Assembly: GCA_946493085.1 (NCBI GenBank)
Contig: CAMMAC010000017.1
Location: 1-34,082, forward strand
Origin: an uncultured Clostridiaceae bacterium
GTDB lineage: Bacteria; Bacillota; Clostridia; TANB77; CAG-508
Direction: 5' to 3'
Length of the DNA stretch: 34,082 nucleotides
Part shown: piece after piece, positions 18,301-26,158 of the stretch
Position numbering within the stretch: position 1 is the first letter of the stretch
How the letters are laid out: every line of letters begins with the position of its first letter
The notes under the pieces: model-generated
The model's database searches: none
Told to the model about the DNA's origin: nothing
What the model saw: only the letters and a program-made list of their open reading frames with translations
Program-made: the position numbers and the translations under genes

Positions 18301-20520
18301 AAAGAGGAAGAAACAAAAAAAGTATGTTCTTTAGGATTAAATCCTATGCCAGATGAAAATGATTATGATACCATTTATGGTTTTGGATATAGTAGATTTA
18401 TGCATACAAGTTCCTCTATCAAACAAGAAACCACTATATTTGTGCCAAAAGAAGATAATAGCAAAATCTATCTTATCCATTTGCAAAACTTAGCACCACA
18501 AAAGAAAAAAATAAAATTAGTTTATTACATCAAACCGGTACTTGGTGAAGACGAAGAACAAACAAAAGGATGGATAGGAATAGAGTTTGTAAAAAAAGCG
18601 AATACCATACTTGCAAAAAATTATGCGGGAGAAGTAATTTCAGGATATGTTTATGTAGCAAGTAGCGAAGAAATACAGTCTTATACAGGAAGCAAAAGCT
18701 TTTTCATAGGAAATGGTAGCCTGCAAAATCCAGAAGCTATGCACAAAAAAGGATTAAATGGGGAAAATAGCTTAGGACAAGAAGGAATTATTGCGATAGA
18801 AATAGAAGTAAGTCTAGAGGCTTTAGAACAAAAAGAAATTTCTTTTGTTCTTGGCATGGAAGAAAATAAAATACAGTGTTTAGATAAAGCCTATCAATAT
18901 GCCAACATACAAAATTGTGAAAAGGCATTAGAAGAAGTACAAAGGTATTGGCAAGAGACTACTCAAAAATTACAGGTAGAAACACCGTTGGAGTCCTTTA
19001 ACATTTTAATGAATGGATGGATGATTTACCAGTCTATGGTTAGTAGACTTTGGGCAAGGTCTGCTTATCAGCAATCTGGTGGAGCATTGGGATTTAGAGA
19101 TCAATTGCAAGATACATTAGGATTAAAATATACCATGCCAGAAAGAATGAAACATCAGATTATCAAACATAGTAGACATCAATTTAAAGAAGGAGATGTA
19201 GAACACTGGTGGCATGAGGAAACAGGAAGAGGTATTCGTACCAGATTTTCCGATGACTTGTTATGGTTAGTGTACGTGACAGAAGAATATTGTAAAATAA
19301 CAGGGGATACCAGTTTATTAGAAGAAAAAACACCATTTTTAGAAGGAAAGCCATTAGAAGAAGGAGAAGACGAGCGATATGACCTATATTTAGAAACAAA
19401 AGAAACTGCTAGTATCTATGAACATTGCACAAGAGCTATCCAAAAAGCAATGCAATTTGGAGAAAATCATCTTCCTAAAATAGGTTCTGGTGATTGGAAC
19501 GATGGATTTAGTACTGTAGGAAATAAAGGAAAAGGGGAGAGTGTTTGGCTTGGCTTTTTCCTATATGATGTATTACAAAAATGGCTTCCAATACAAGAAG
19601 AACAAATAGAAAAGTGGAAAGAAGAAGGAAAACAAGAACAATTAGAAAAAGAGAAGAGTTTTCAAGAACAATATAAACGCACTATAGAAATGCTAAAAAA
19701 AGCCCTAAATACAAACGCATGGGATGGAAGATGGTATAGAAGAGCTTTTTGCGATGATGGAGAAATATTAGGAAGTATTCAAAATGAAGAATGTAAAATA
19801 GATGGAATATCTCAAAGTTGGGCAACTATTTCAGGAGCAGGAGATAATGATAAAAAATATATTTCTTTAGAAAGCTTAGAAAATCATTTAGTAGACAAAG
19901 AGAATGGATTAATTCGTTTGCTAGATCCACCATTTGAAAAAAGTAATTTAGAGCCAGGCTATATCAAAGCTTATCTGCCAGGAACGAGAGAAAATGGAGG
20001 ACAATACACACATGGAGCCATTTGGGCAATTATTGCTTTTAGTATGTTGGGACTTGGAGATAAAGCTTTAGAATTATTTAGAATGATCAATCCCATAGAA
20101 CATGCAAGGACAAAAGAAATGGCATTAAAATATAAAGTTGAACCTTATGTAATAGCAGCAGATATCTATTCCAGAGGAAATTTAGTAGGTCGTGGTGGTT
20201 GGACATGGTATACAGGATCTGCAAGCTGGATGCAAGTAGCAGGGATAGAATATATTTTAGGACTAAAAATAGAAAATAATATTTTAAAAATAAAGCCATG
20301 TATACCAAGAGATTGGAAAGAATATAAAATAGAATATCGTTATGGAAATAGCATCTATCATATTAAAGTAGAAAATCCAAAAGGGAAAAGTAGCGTAAAT
20401 GAAAATATAGAAACCAATGGAGAAGTAGAAAAATTTATTGTCAATGGAGTAAAAAAAGAAGATAAACAAATAAAATTATCCAAAGAGGGAGGCATCTACG
20501 AAATTCAAATTGAACTTTAG
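12313..20520 (+). CDS. Cyclic beta-1,2-glucan synthase-like protein (GT84-glycoamylase-GH94)
   Basis: A giant multi-domain membrane enzyme of 2735 residues, close to the size of Brucella Cgs and rhizobial NdvB. Domain order: an N-terminal helical region with EWLLDN (about 1-390); two membrane helices (about 395-445); a GT84 glycosyltransferase (about 465-800) with the metal-binding DAD at 617-619 (TLDADT); four more helices (about 802-975); a glycoamylase-like module (about 1000-1400, RTSSTN near 1032); then GH94-type beta-sandwich and (alpha/alpha)6 modules with GDWND at 2393-2397, whose last Asp is the expected catalytic acid. In known members the GT domain builds linear beta-1,2-glucan from UDP-glucose, the middle part closes the ring and the GH94 part sets chain length. 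Product and export route in this organism are inferred. The start has GAGGAG 10 bases upstream. No export ABC transporter is next to it. Confidence 0.88.
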   Translation: MEYRELTIKGVGIDKVQLESYLEKMASDQVLQDGSKKDTYPIPKVKENFEWIKEVYFLLNEHIKLGLPIHPAGEWLLDNFYIIEETVKNICKDLNLQKYKKFLGVRSGSYQGFARIYVLAAQIVAYTDSKIDAQNLIEYLKAYQRKKTLSMEEIWNVGIFIQISILQNIREICEKIYFSQMQKYRVENIIERLVENKEELKYKNLTEYRARVKGYGEMKYPFIEYMSYRLKQYGKSAYGFMAVLEEQVNKMGTSVEEVIKKEHFDIAVKKVSMANCITTMKELTRIDFLAIFEKINGVEEILRKDPAKVYEKMDYKTKEYYRNAIQEIGRKTKISELYIAKKALELAIQEKEKGKEERKTHIGYFLIDRGEEKLYESLNTGKKRRFFSPKAKMYSVIGGMWLGTFILTILASSLFYVQTHSILATILLGILAILPVQEIVCQIVHHITSKSIKPKLIPKLDFQNGITAENATMVVIPTIIKSKEKVKELMHNLEVMYLANKSEHIYFTLLGDCSSSQNKKEAYDEEIIKEGRLQVERLNQKYSQEGIGKFQFIYRERFWNGKEECYLGWERKRGMLNQLNEYLLGHEKNVFLYNSMEEEKTKGKKWKEQIHYIITLDADTKLPIGTGLELIGAMSHILNRPILNHTKDAVVQGHGIMQPRVGIDLEISRKNVFTQVFAGNGGTDSYTNAISDFYQDLFDEGIFTGKGIYDLETFSTVLTKEIPENKVLSHDLLEGSYLRCALVSDIMLMDGYPANYQSFKARMHRWIRGDIQILGWLKRRIFNKKGEEKQNPLNGLSKYKILDNSVRAIFPITVLFGLLYTLFFSNGLAWLFLIALLTPTLLEWIDKIVYRKENVGSRKSFDSTISVSMASIDRGILTIASLPDKAYTSANAIVKTCYRLWISKKHMLEWITSEEAEKLAKTSLISYYRNMLANIIISVGVIVYLCTTKQEPLSILFFILAILWLIAPAILWYMCKVPKQKTEKETLEPEEKQYLMELGRETWQFFKTYLTEENHYLPPDNYQEDRIPIVVSRTSSTNIGLGMLAVISSYDLGYETLEDTVTLLLHMIATVEEMPKWNGHLYNWYDIHTLQPLSPRYVSTVDSGNFVGYIYIVKTFLASVLEKKQVKKSLLEQIPTWVEGEIGEIPIARADFTKLYNEEKKLFSIGFHVDNNQLTDSYYDLLASEARQTSFVAIAKKDVSPKHWFALSRTLTSLNGYKGLVSWSGTAFEYLMPNINMKQYKGSLLAESCQFMLMSQKEYSQKLGVPWGFSETAFHVKDFSNNYQYKAIGIPWLGLKRGLEDDIVVASYGSVLALPDEAKEVIKNIKILEQNHMRGKYGLYESIDYTPARLNRGENYAVVKTYMAHHQALILLSINNLFSDGILQKRFEENPEIEAMDILLQERMPESMIITKEQKEKPTKIKYRDYADYCERIYEKPEMPLKRINVISSNDYLIVMDQKGQGYSKYKDILINRFKETKDTVQGILFYFKNIKNKRIWTSGFRNDLGKPDKYQIIFSEDKDKIARIDGSIETITEVTISSDSPVEIRRVTLENRGAEEETIEVSSVLEPVISQSRQDNAHPAFNNLFLRIEKEEDIFIIKRKKHTKEEKDMYMAVTMQVGGGKGDLEFEVDKEKLNGRGNLGIPEKIESSKPFSKKLDFAVDPILAMRKTITIPKGEKTQIYYILAVGEDRNIVIEQIKEYQNKAKLDTAFKLSRARIEAENRYLGVEAKQIEEYQTMLSYLLFQNPLKTQGLPKLVEKEEAFQSKLWKYGISGDLPILLLKIEQIGDSYVLKDILKAYNFYRSKHIAVDLIILNEEENSYENYVREEIQNCIYNENLAYMQNQKGGIWVLENVEDKELLEERANLIIDSKKGPVARNLKDREEEYIENKQDVMKEESSPYLLSQEEIQRQSLDGEKLKYYNEFGGFLLSQKEYHIKQNKDHRLPNVWSQIMANEHFGTLVTDSMGGFTWCENSRLNRISSWVNQPVEDIPSEIIYMKEEETKKVCSLGLNPMPDENDYDTIYGFGYSRFMHTSSSIKQETTIFVPKEDNSKIYLIHLQNLAPQKKKIKLVYYIKPVLGEDEEQTKGWIGIEFVKKANTILAKNYAGEVISGYVYVASSEEIQSYTGSKSFFIGNGSLQNPEAMHKKGLNGENSLGQEGIIAIEIEVSLEALEQKEISFVLGMEENKIQCLDKAYQYANIQNCEKALEEVQRYWQETTQKLQVETPLESFNILMNGWMIYQSMVSRLWARSAYQQSGGALGFRDQLQDTLGLKYTMPERMKHQIIKHSRHQFKEGDVEHWWHEETGRGIRTRFSDDLLWLVYVTEEYCKITGDTSLLEEKTPFLEGKPLEEGEDERYDLYLETKETASIYEHCTRAIQKAMQFGENHLPKIGSGDWNDGFSTVGNKGKGESVWLGFFLYDVLQKWLPIQEEQIEKWKEEGKQEQLEKEKSFQEQYKRTIEMLKKALNTNAWDGRWYRRAFCDDGEILGSIQNEECKIDGISQSWATISGAGDNDKKYISLESLENHLVDKENGLIRLLDPPFEKSNLEPGYIKAYLPGTRENGGQYTHGAIWAIIAFSMLGLGDKALELFRMINPIEHARTKEMALKYKVEPYVIAADIYSRGNLVGRGGWTWYTGSASWMQVAGIEYILGLKIENNILKIKPCIPRDWKEYKIEYRYGNSIYHIKVENPKGKSSVNENIETNGEVEKFIVNGVKKEDKQIKLSKEGGIYEIQIEL

Positions 20521-20546
20521 GGACATTCCTTAAAGTTCAATTTTTT
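20507..20546 (+). terminator. Terminator overlapping the stop codon
   Basis: A stem of about 17 bp (20507-20523 with 20527-20543) with a CAT loop and a T-run. The TAG stop (20518-20520) lies inside the left arm. The apex is the GGGACATTCC repeat also seen at 7423-7478. Confidence 0.85.
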
Positions 20547-20571
20547 GAAGACATTCTTTAGGGTGAGCTTT

Positions 20572-20600
20572 TTGACAGAAAAAGGTAAAAGTAGTATAAT
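20572..20600 (+). promoter_or_regulatory. Consensus sigma-A promoter
   Basis: TTGACA (20572-20577), a 17-base spacer and TATAAT (20595-20600): both boxes perfect. It drives the 20638 gene and probably cca. Confidence 0.85.
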
Positions 20601-20637
20601 AAAAACAGATGATTTTGTGTAAGAAAGGATGAAATAT

Positions 20638-21519
20638 ATGAGTATACTAGAAAGTCCAGAAAAACAATTAAGGAGATTAGTATATAAAGATTTTATGAGA
20701 AATGCAGTAGGTATGAATAGAGAAGTAAGCCAACAAATCTTCGAAATGAGAGAAGAGGAGTTGACAAAGAGATATTTGAAAGAACATCCCAAAATTGCAA
20801 ACAAATATAAGAGAATAAAACAAATGAGGACGAGAATAGCGATTGGTGGAGTAGTTGCAACTCTTGCAATAGGTGGTAGTAGCATTTATAGTTTAGCAGG
20901 CCACAAGGAAGTGCAAAGGCAAAATCCAGAGGCAGTAGAACAAACAGAGGAGAATTATAAAGAACCTGTAGAAGAAGTTACTGTAGTAAAAGAAGATTTT
21001 GAGGCTTTTTATAAAGAATTAGACAAAGAAAATAATGACGAAAAAAGAAATCAAAATATTAGAGATTTTGCGGAAAAAGTTGTGGTAGCAGGCTATAACG
21101 AACAAAATCCAGAAAATACAATTGGTGAAGGGGATTTTTATTGGACAGCAGTCACTGGACAAGTAGGAATACAAAGAGACAAATTAGGAAATATAACAAA
21201 TTATCAACTATCTGCCAAAGAGGAAAATAAGCGTGAAACAATGCAAAAACAATATTATGAATTCAGAATAAATGGCAATATAGTAGCAAGATATGATACA
21301 GAGGGAGTAGAAATTAAAAGCGATATTATAAATGATACTTATTTTCAAAAAGTAGTTCCTTTAGTAAAAGCAACAGAAAATTTGCAGAAAGAATACGCTT
21401 CTCAGTATGCAGGAGAACAGGATAAAGAAAAGAAAAGGCAAGCATTTGAAAAAACAGCAGGAAACTTGATACAAATAGAAGAGCAAACGAAAGAAAATGA
21501 GAGAGAACAAGGAGAGTAA
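20638..21519 (+). CDS. Single-pass membrane protein of unknown function, 293 aa
   Basis: I do not recognise a family. ATG 20638 is chosen because AAAGG (20624-20628) sits 9 bases before it; the in-frame ATG 20629 touches the ribosome site. The first 65 residues are charged, helical and cytoplasmic. A membrane helix follows at about 66-87 (RIAIGGVVATLAIGG). The outer 200 residues are rich in Glu, Lys and Gln and end in a charged helix. The middle part (about 110-230) has a beta-strand feel (FYWTAVTGQVGIQRDKLG, YEFRINGNIVARYD), perhaps one small fold. A perfect promoter suggests steady expression. cca follows after 41 bases with no terminator, so the two are likely co-transcribed. Confidence 0.8.
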   Translation: MSILESPEKQLRRLVYKDFMRNAVGMNREVSQQIFEMREEELTKRYLKEHPKIANKYKRIKQMRTRIAIGGVVATLAIGGSSIYSLAGHKEVQRQNPEAVEQTEENYKEPVEEVTVVKEDFEAFYKELDKENNDEKRNQNIRDFAEKVVVAGYNEQNPENTIGEGDFYWTAVTGQVGIQRDKLGNITNYQLSAKEENKRETMQKQYYEFRINGNIVARYDTEGVEIKSDIINDTYFQKVVPLVKATENLQKEYASQYAGEQDKEKKRQAFEKTAGNLIQIEEQTKENEREQGE

Positions 21520-21560
21520 ATTTTTGGGGTCATTTCTTAAAGTGCAAAAGGGGAGAGTTT

Positions 21561-22835
21561 ATGCAAACAGAGCAAATAGCAAAGAGAATACAGGAAGCAG
21601 GAGGAAGGCTATATTATGTAGGAGGATACTTAAGAGATAGAATTTTAGGACTACCTGTTCATGATGAAGATTTTTGTGTGACAGGAATTAGTACAAAGCA
21701 ATTTGAATCTATTTTCCCACAGGCCAAAATAAGAGGGAAAAGTTTTGCCGTGTATGATTTAGAAGGAAGGGAAATTGCGTTTGCCAGAAAGGAAAGAAAA
21801 ATAGGAAAAGGGCATAAACGATTTGAGGTTGAAACATCACCTAACATTCCTATAGAAGAAGATTTAGCAAGAAGAGATATTACTATAAATGCTATGGCAC
21901 AAGATATTCTCACAAAACAATGGATAGACCCATATAATGGGAAAAAAGATTTGCAAGAGAAAAGGATTAGAGCAGTTTCAAAAGCTTTTCAGGAGGATCC
22001 ATTAAGAGTATATAGAGTAGCAAGATTTGCAGCAATGCTAGAGTTTGAGGTAGAAGAAGAAACGATTCAATTCATGCAACAATTAAAGCAAGAATTGACT
22101 ACTTTATCTCCAGAAAGAATATTTCATGAATTGGAAAAAGCATTGAAAGCAAGTAAACCTTCTATATTTTTTCGAGTATTAAAAAGAGCAAATGTATTAG
22201 AGGTACATTTTAAAGAGATATATGATTTAATTGATAGTATACAGCCAAGAAAATATCATCCAGAGGGCGATAGTTTTGAACATACAATGCAAGTTGTAGA
22301 TAAGAGTACACTGCTAACAAAAGACCTAAAGATTAGATTTAGCTGTTTAGTACATGATTTAGGAAAAGGAGTTACACCAAAAGAAATGCAACCGCATCAT
22401 TATGGACATGATGAAAAAGGAGTGAGTTTAGTAGAAAATTTAGGGAAAAGGTTAAAAATCCCCAAAGCATGGATAAAATGTGGAAAAGTAGCTGCAAAAG
22501 AACACATGAAAGGTGGAATTTTTGAAAAAATGACACCAGCAAAACAAGTAGATTTTATAACAAGAGTAGAAAAATCTTTGTTAGGGCTAGACGGAATGAA
22601 AATAGTAGTTGAGTGTGATAAGTCAAGAAATGAAGGTAGTTTAAATAATATTATGTTTGACGTTTTAGGGAAAGAAATGTTGCAAGCAGTAACAGGAAAA
22701 CAAATACAACAAAAATATGATATAAAAGACGGAAAACAGATAGCAGAGTATTTAAGAGTAGAAAGAATAAAATGGTTAAAGCAATATTGGAATAGCTCTA
22801 TGAAAACAATATATAATGGAACAATTAAAAAGTAA
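21561..22835 (+). CDS. cca: CCA tRNA nucleotidyltransferase with HD domain
   Basis: Adds or repairs the CCA end of tRNAs. The class II nucleotidyltransferase core is at the N-terminus: GG-RD motif (YYVGGYLRDRILG) near residues 19-31, the metal-binding acidic pair in HDEDF, RRDITINAMA near 112, and the DPLRVYRVARFAA helix near 150. An HD phosphohydrolase-like domain follows with HTMQVVD and VHDLGKG (about 240-275), as in bacterial multifunctional CCA enzymes. The 424 residues fit that type. The start has AGGGGAG 6 bases upstream. A terminator follows at 22866-22899. Upstream context is the orphan membrane gene, probably in one transcript. Confidence 0.9.
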   Translation: MQTEQIAKRIQEAGGRLYYVGGYLRDRILGLPVHDEDFCVTGISTKQFESIFPQAKIRGKSFAVYDLEGREIAFARKERKIGKGHKRFEVETSPNIPIEEDLARRDITINAMAQDILTKQWIDPYNGKKDLQEKRIRAVSKAFQEDPLRVYRVARFAAMLEFEVEEETIQFMQQLKQELTTLSPERIFHELEKALKASKPSIFFRVLKRANVLEVHFKEIYDLIDSIQPRKYHPEGDSFEHTMQVVDKSTLLTKDLKIRFSCLVHDLGKGVTPKEMQPHHYGHDEKGVSLVENLGKRLKIPKAWIKCGKVAAKEHMKGGIFEKMTPAKQVDFITRVEKSLLGLDGMKIVVECDKSRNEGSLNNIMFDVLGKEMLQAVTGKQIQQKYDIKDGKQIAEYLRVERIKWLKQYWNSSMKTIYNGTIKK

Positions 22836-22865
22836 CTTTGATAAAATAGTTAAAATAATAAATTG

Positions 22866-22902
22866 CAAAAAAGACTAGAGATTCCTCTAGTTCTTTTTTC
22901 TT
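22866..22902 (+). terminator. Intrinsic terminator after cca
   Basis: A hairpin of about 14 paired bases (22866-22880 with 22885-22899, one mismatch) around the loop ATTC, with a T-run in the right arm. Confidence 0.75.
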
Positions 22903-22985
22903 GCAAAGCAAAAAAAGCAAATTCTCACTTTTTTATAAGATGCAACATAATATATAGCAAAATAATCAAGAAGGGAGAAAACAAA

Positions 22986-24239
22986 ATGCAAGAATATATC
23001 ATAGAAGGAGGAAGAAAATTAGAAGGGGAAGTGTACATATCTGGTTCTAAGAATGCATCCCTACCTATTATAGCGGCAAGCATTTTAAATGGCAGTAGTA
23101 CAAAATTGTATCACGTACCCAATATTCATGATACACAAATTACCTTAAAGATATTAAAATATTTAGGTTGCAAAGTCAGTAAAAATGGTGATAAAATAGA
23201 AATCAATTCGAAACCAATGAAAAGTACAGAAATACCAGAAGATTTAATGAGGCAAATGCGTTCTACAGTAATTATGGCAGGAGCAATTGTAGGAAGATTT
23301 AAAGAAGCGGTCTTTACGTATCCAGGAGGTTGTGAGATTGGAGCAAGGCCTATAGACCTACATTTGAACGCTTTTAAAAAATTAGGAATAAATATTGAGG
23401 AAAATGCTGGATTTATTAGGTGCAAGTGTGATAAAATAATAGGGGCAAATATCAACCTAGATTTTCCAAGTGTGGGTGCCACAGAAAATATCATATTAGC
23501 ATCAGTGCTAGCAGAAGGAGAAACTACCATTACAAATGCTGCTATGGAGCCAGAAATAGAAGATTTAGCTATCTTTTTAAATCGTATGGGAGCCAAAATA
23601 GAAGGCGCAGGAACCAACATTGTAAAAATTACAGGAGTAAAAAAACTAAAAGAAGTTAGCTATAAAGTAATGCCAGATAGAATAGAAACGGGAACATTTC
23701 TTTGTGCAGCAGCAGTAACGGGTGGAAATTTAATCCTTAATCAAGTAGTGCCAGAGCATATAACACCTATCATCTATAAATTGCAAGAAGCAGGAGCAAA
23801 AATAGAGGTAGGAAACAAGAAAATAGAAATACAAGTACCCAAAAAACTAAAAGCGGTAGATATAAAAACCATGCCATACCCAGGTTTCCCAACAGATATG
23901 CAATCCATTTTTGGAGCTATGCTTACTACAGCAAAAGGAACCTCTGTCATTATTGAAAATATTTTTGAAAATCGATATAAATATTTAACAGAATTGCAGA
24001 GGATGGGAGCCAAAATTCAAATAGAGGGGAAAATGGCAGTTATTAAAGGAGTAAAGAGGCTTAGTGCAGCAACAGTAACTAGTACAGACCTGCGAGGAGG
24101 AGCAGCGCTAGTAATTGCAGGCTTAGGAGCCAGAGGAATAACAAAAGTAGAAAATATAGAGTATATCCAAAGGGGATATGAAAAATTAGAAGAAAAGTTA
24201 ACCAAAATAGGTGCAAAAATAGAATTGAAAAATACATAA
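22986..24239 (+). CDS. murA: UDP-N-acetylglucosamine 1-carboxyvinyltransferase MurA
   Basis: Catalyses the first committed step of peptidoglycan synthesis: transfer of enolpyruvate from PEP to UDP-GlcNAc in the cytoplasm. The 417 residues fit the family. The N-terminus reads GGRKLEGEVYISGSKNASLP, with the substrate-binding Lys-Asn. The active-site Cys116 is in GGCEIGARP, the loop that fosfomycin modifies in Cys-type enzymes, and TDMQSIFGAM holds the conserved Asp. ATG 22986 is chosen for its AAGGGAG site; the frame runs open upstream to 22863 but crosses the cca terminator there. It heads the division cluster, 18 bases before divIB, and no clear promoter was found. Confidence 0.95.
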   Translation: MQEYIIEGGRKLEGEVYISGSKNASLPIIAASILNGSSTKLYHVPNIHDTQITLKILKYLGCKVSKNGDKIEINSKPMKSTEIPEDLMRQMRSTVIMAGAIVGRFKEAVFTYPGGCEIGARPIDLHLNAFKKLGINIEENAGFIRCKCDKIIGANINLDFPSVGATENIILASVLAEGETTITNAAMEPEIEDLAIFLNRMGAKIEGAGTNIVKITGVKKLKEVSYKVMPDRIETGTFLCAAAVTGGNLILNQVVPEHITPIIYKLQEAGAKIEVGNKKIEIQVPKKLKAVDIKTMPYPGFPTDMQSIFGAMLTTAKGTSVIIENIFENRYKYLTELQRMGAKIQIEGKMAVIKGVKRLSAATVTSTDLRGGAALVIAGLGARGITKVENIEYIQRGYEKLEEKLTKIGAKIELKNT

Positions 24240-24257
24240 AAGAAAAGAGGTGAGATA

Positions 24258-25361
24258 ATGGCAAGAAATACCAAAGAGGAAAAGAAAAGGAAGGTTTTTG
24301 CAAAAGGAAAAAGAATGAAGCAAAAAGAGAAAACAACAAAAGAACAGGAGAAAGATACCTTTCGCTTTGATGATGAGATTATAATAGGCGTTACGAAAAT
24401 AGAAGAACCAAAAAAGAAAAATAAGCCACAACAAGATATACCGTATTCTAATAAAAAAAGTAATCGTTCTCAAACAAATAGTAAAGCAAAGAAAAAACAA
24501 ATAAAAAACAAGAAGCGAACCCAAACAAATGCAAAGCAAAAACAAGTAAAGGACAAGAAAAAATATATTCCAAAACAACAAGAGCCAATCTCAGAAGAGG
24601 AAAGGATAAAAAGGGAAAAAAGAAAAAAGAAAATCAAAAAAATTGTAGGATTTACTAGTCTAGCCATTATCCTAGTAGCTTCTACAATTGCTGTTATGTT
24701 ATCACCAATTTTTAATATACAAACTATTACGGTGCAAGGTAACAGCCAAATTAGTACAGCGGAAATTATTAGCTTATCAGGAATTACCGTAGGAGAAAAT
24801 ATTTTCAAAGTAGGAAAAGGACAAACAAGAGAAAATATTAAGCAAAATGCGTATATAGATAAAGTAACTATTAACAGAAATTTACCTGCAGAAATACAAA
24901 TTACAGTTACAGAGAGAGTAGCTACTTTTATGATAGAAAAGGACAACCAGTATTTATATATGAGTAATCAAGGTTATTTATTAGAGCTTTCTCCTGAAAA
25001 ATTGGAATTACCTATTTTGCAAGGTTTAGAAACAAGTGTGGATGACTTAGTAGTAGGAAATAGGTTGTGCCAAACCGATTTAGAAAAATTGGAAATAGTA
25101 CTTCGTATGGTAAATTTAGCTAAAGAAAATAATATTGCAAATTACATTACTAGAATAGGAATAGAAGATGATGAAGATTATAAGTTGGTAATGGAGACAG
25201 AACAAAAAATAGTACATATGGGAGATGATTCCAACTTAAGCGATAAAATGTTAAATGTAAAAGCCATTTTAGAAAAAGAAAAGGGCGTAGCAGGAGAAAT
25301 TTTTGTAAATGTGGATTTAAACAATGAATATCCAATGTTTAGACAAAATGTAAATGTATAA
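24258..25361 (+). CDS. divIB: Cell division protein DivIB/FtsQ
   Basis: Divisome protein that bridges early and late division proteins at the septum. The first 125 residues are an unusually long, very basic and Gln/Lys-rich cytoplasmic tail. One membrane helix follows at about 129-151 (IVGFTSLAIILVASTI), then the POTRA domain (about 155-225: FNIQTITVQGNSQIS) and the FtsQ/DivIB beta domain (LPAEIQITVTERVATFM). The 367 residues are longer than B. subtilis DivIB (about 260), almost all because of the basic tail. The start has GAGGTGA upstream. The order murA-divIB-ylxW-ylxX-sbp-ftsA-ftsZ supports the call. Confidence 0.9.
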   Translation: MARNTKEEKKRKVFAKGKRMKQKEKTTKEQEKDTFRFDDEIIIGVTKIEEPKKKNKPQQDIPYSNKKSNRSQTNSKAKKKQIKNKKRTQTNAKQKQVKDKKKYIPKQQEPISEEERIKREKRKKKIKKIVGFTSLAIILVASTIAVMLSPIFNIQTITVQGNSQISTAEIISLSGITVGENIFKVGKGQTRENIKQNAYIDKVTINRNLPAEIQITVTERVATFMIEKDNQYLYMSNQGYLLELSPEKLELPILQGLETSVDDLVVGNRLCQTDLEKLEIVLRMVNLAKENNIANYITRIGIEDDEDYKLVMETEQKIVHMGDDSNLSDKMLNVKAILEKEKGVAGEIFVNVDLNNEYPMFRQNVNV

Positions 25362-25378
25362 AAAGGAAGTGAAAAAAT

Positions 25379-26107
25379 TTGAGCAAAAATAAAATAGCTA
25401 TCACATTAGGTATCGTATGTATGATATTAACCATTGCTATTGTGATACAGATTAATACCATAAAAGGAACAAACGAAACAGTTGGTCAAACTTTAGCAGA
25501 AGACGAATTAAGAGATGAAGTGCTAAGAATGAAAGAGAGATATGATAATGCTTACAGTAGTTTAGAAAATGCAGAAAAAGAGTTAGCACAAATAAGAGAG
25601 CAAGCAACTCAAAATGATGGTAGTTCTGCAGAAAAAGAAGCAGAAATAAAATTAAATAATAATTTATTAGGATTAACAGATTTAGAAGGAGAAGGTGTAG
25701 AAATTACATTGCAAGATGACCCTAATGCAACAGTAGATTCTATTAGTGTGTTAGACCAAATTTCCAATCATTTAGTACATGATTCTGATATTCGAATGAT
25801 AGTAAATGAACTAAAAAATGCGGGAGCAGAAGCTATATCTATTAATGGACAAAGAGTTGTGTCTACTACAAGTATCATTTGTATAGGGAATGTAATTAAA
25901 GTAAATGATGCTAGAGTAAGTTCTCCTTTTGTAATTAAAGCAATCGGCTTCCCAGAAAGATTAATGACGGCATTAGATAGACCAGGTGGATTTTTAGAAG
26001 AGTTAAATTCCTATGGAATTGTAACAAGTATGAAAAAGTCCAGTAAAGTAGAAATTCCAAAATATTCAGGAGTTATCTCTGCAAAATATATGAGAACACA
26101 AGAATAG
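25379..26107 (+). CDS. ylxW: DUF881 protein, YlxW-like
   Basis: 242 residues starting from TTG with AAGGAAG 9 bases upstream. A membrane helix at about 5-27 is followed by a coiled coil (about 45-85), then the DUF881 domain: NNLLGLTDLEGEGVEITLQDD, LKNAGAEAISINGQRVVSTTSI and VNDARVSSPFVIKAIG. The domain should be outside the membrane. Function is unknown. The gene is conserved between divIB and ftsA in many Firmicutes and is probably tied to division or wall growth. A paralogue follows directly, so which copy corresponds to YlxW and which to YlxX rests on order only. Confidence 0.85.
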   Translation: MSKNKIAITLGIVCMILTIAIVIQINTIKGTNETVGQTLAEDELRDEVLRMKERYDNAYSSLENAEKELAQIREQATQNDGSSAEKEAEIKLNNNLLGLTDLEGEGVEITLQDDPNATVDSISVLDQISNHLVHDSDIRMIVNELKNAGAEAISINGQRVVSTTSIICIGNVIKVNDARVSSPFVIKAIGFPERLMTALDRPGGFLEELNSYGIVTSMKKSSKVEIPKYSGVISAKYMRTQE

Positions 26108-26158
26108 AAATAGAAAGAAAATTCTAATGAGATGCAATAAAGAGAAGGGAGAAGAAGG

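Noticed and set aside
22863..22985. Longer N-terminus for murA
   Set aside because: The extra 41 codons lie across the cca terminator and lack MurA homology; ATG 22986 has a good ribosome site.
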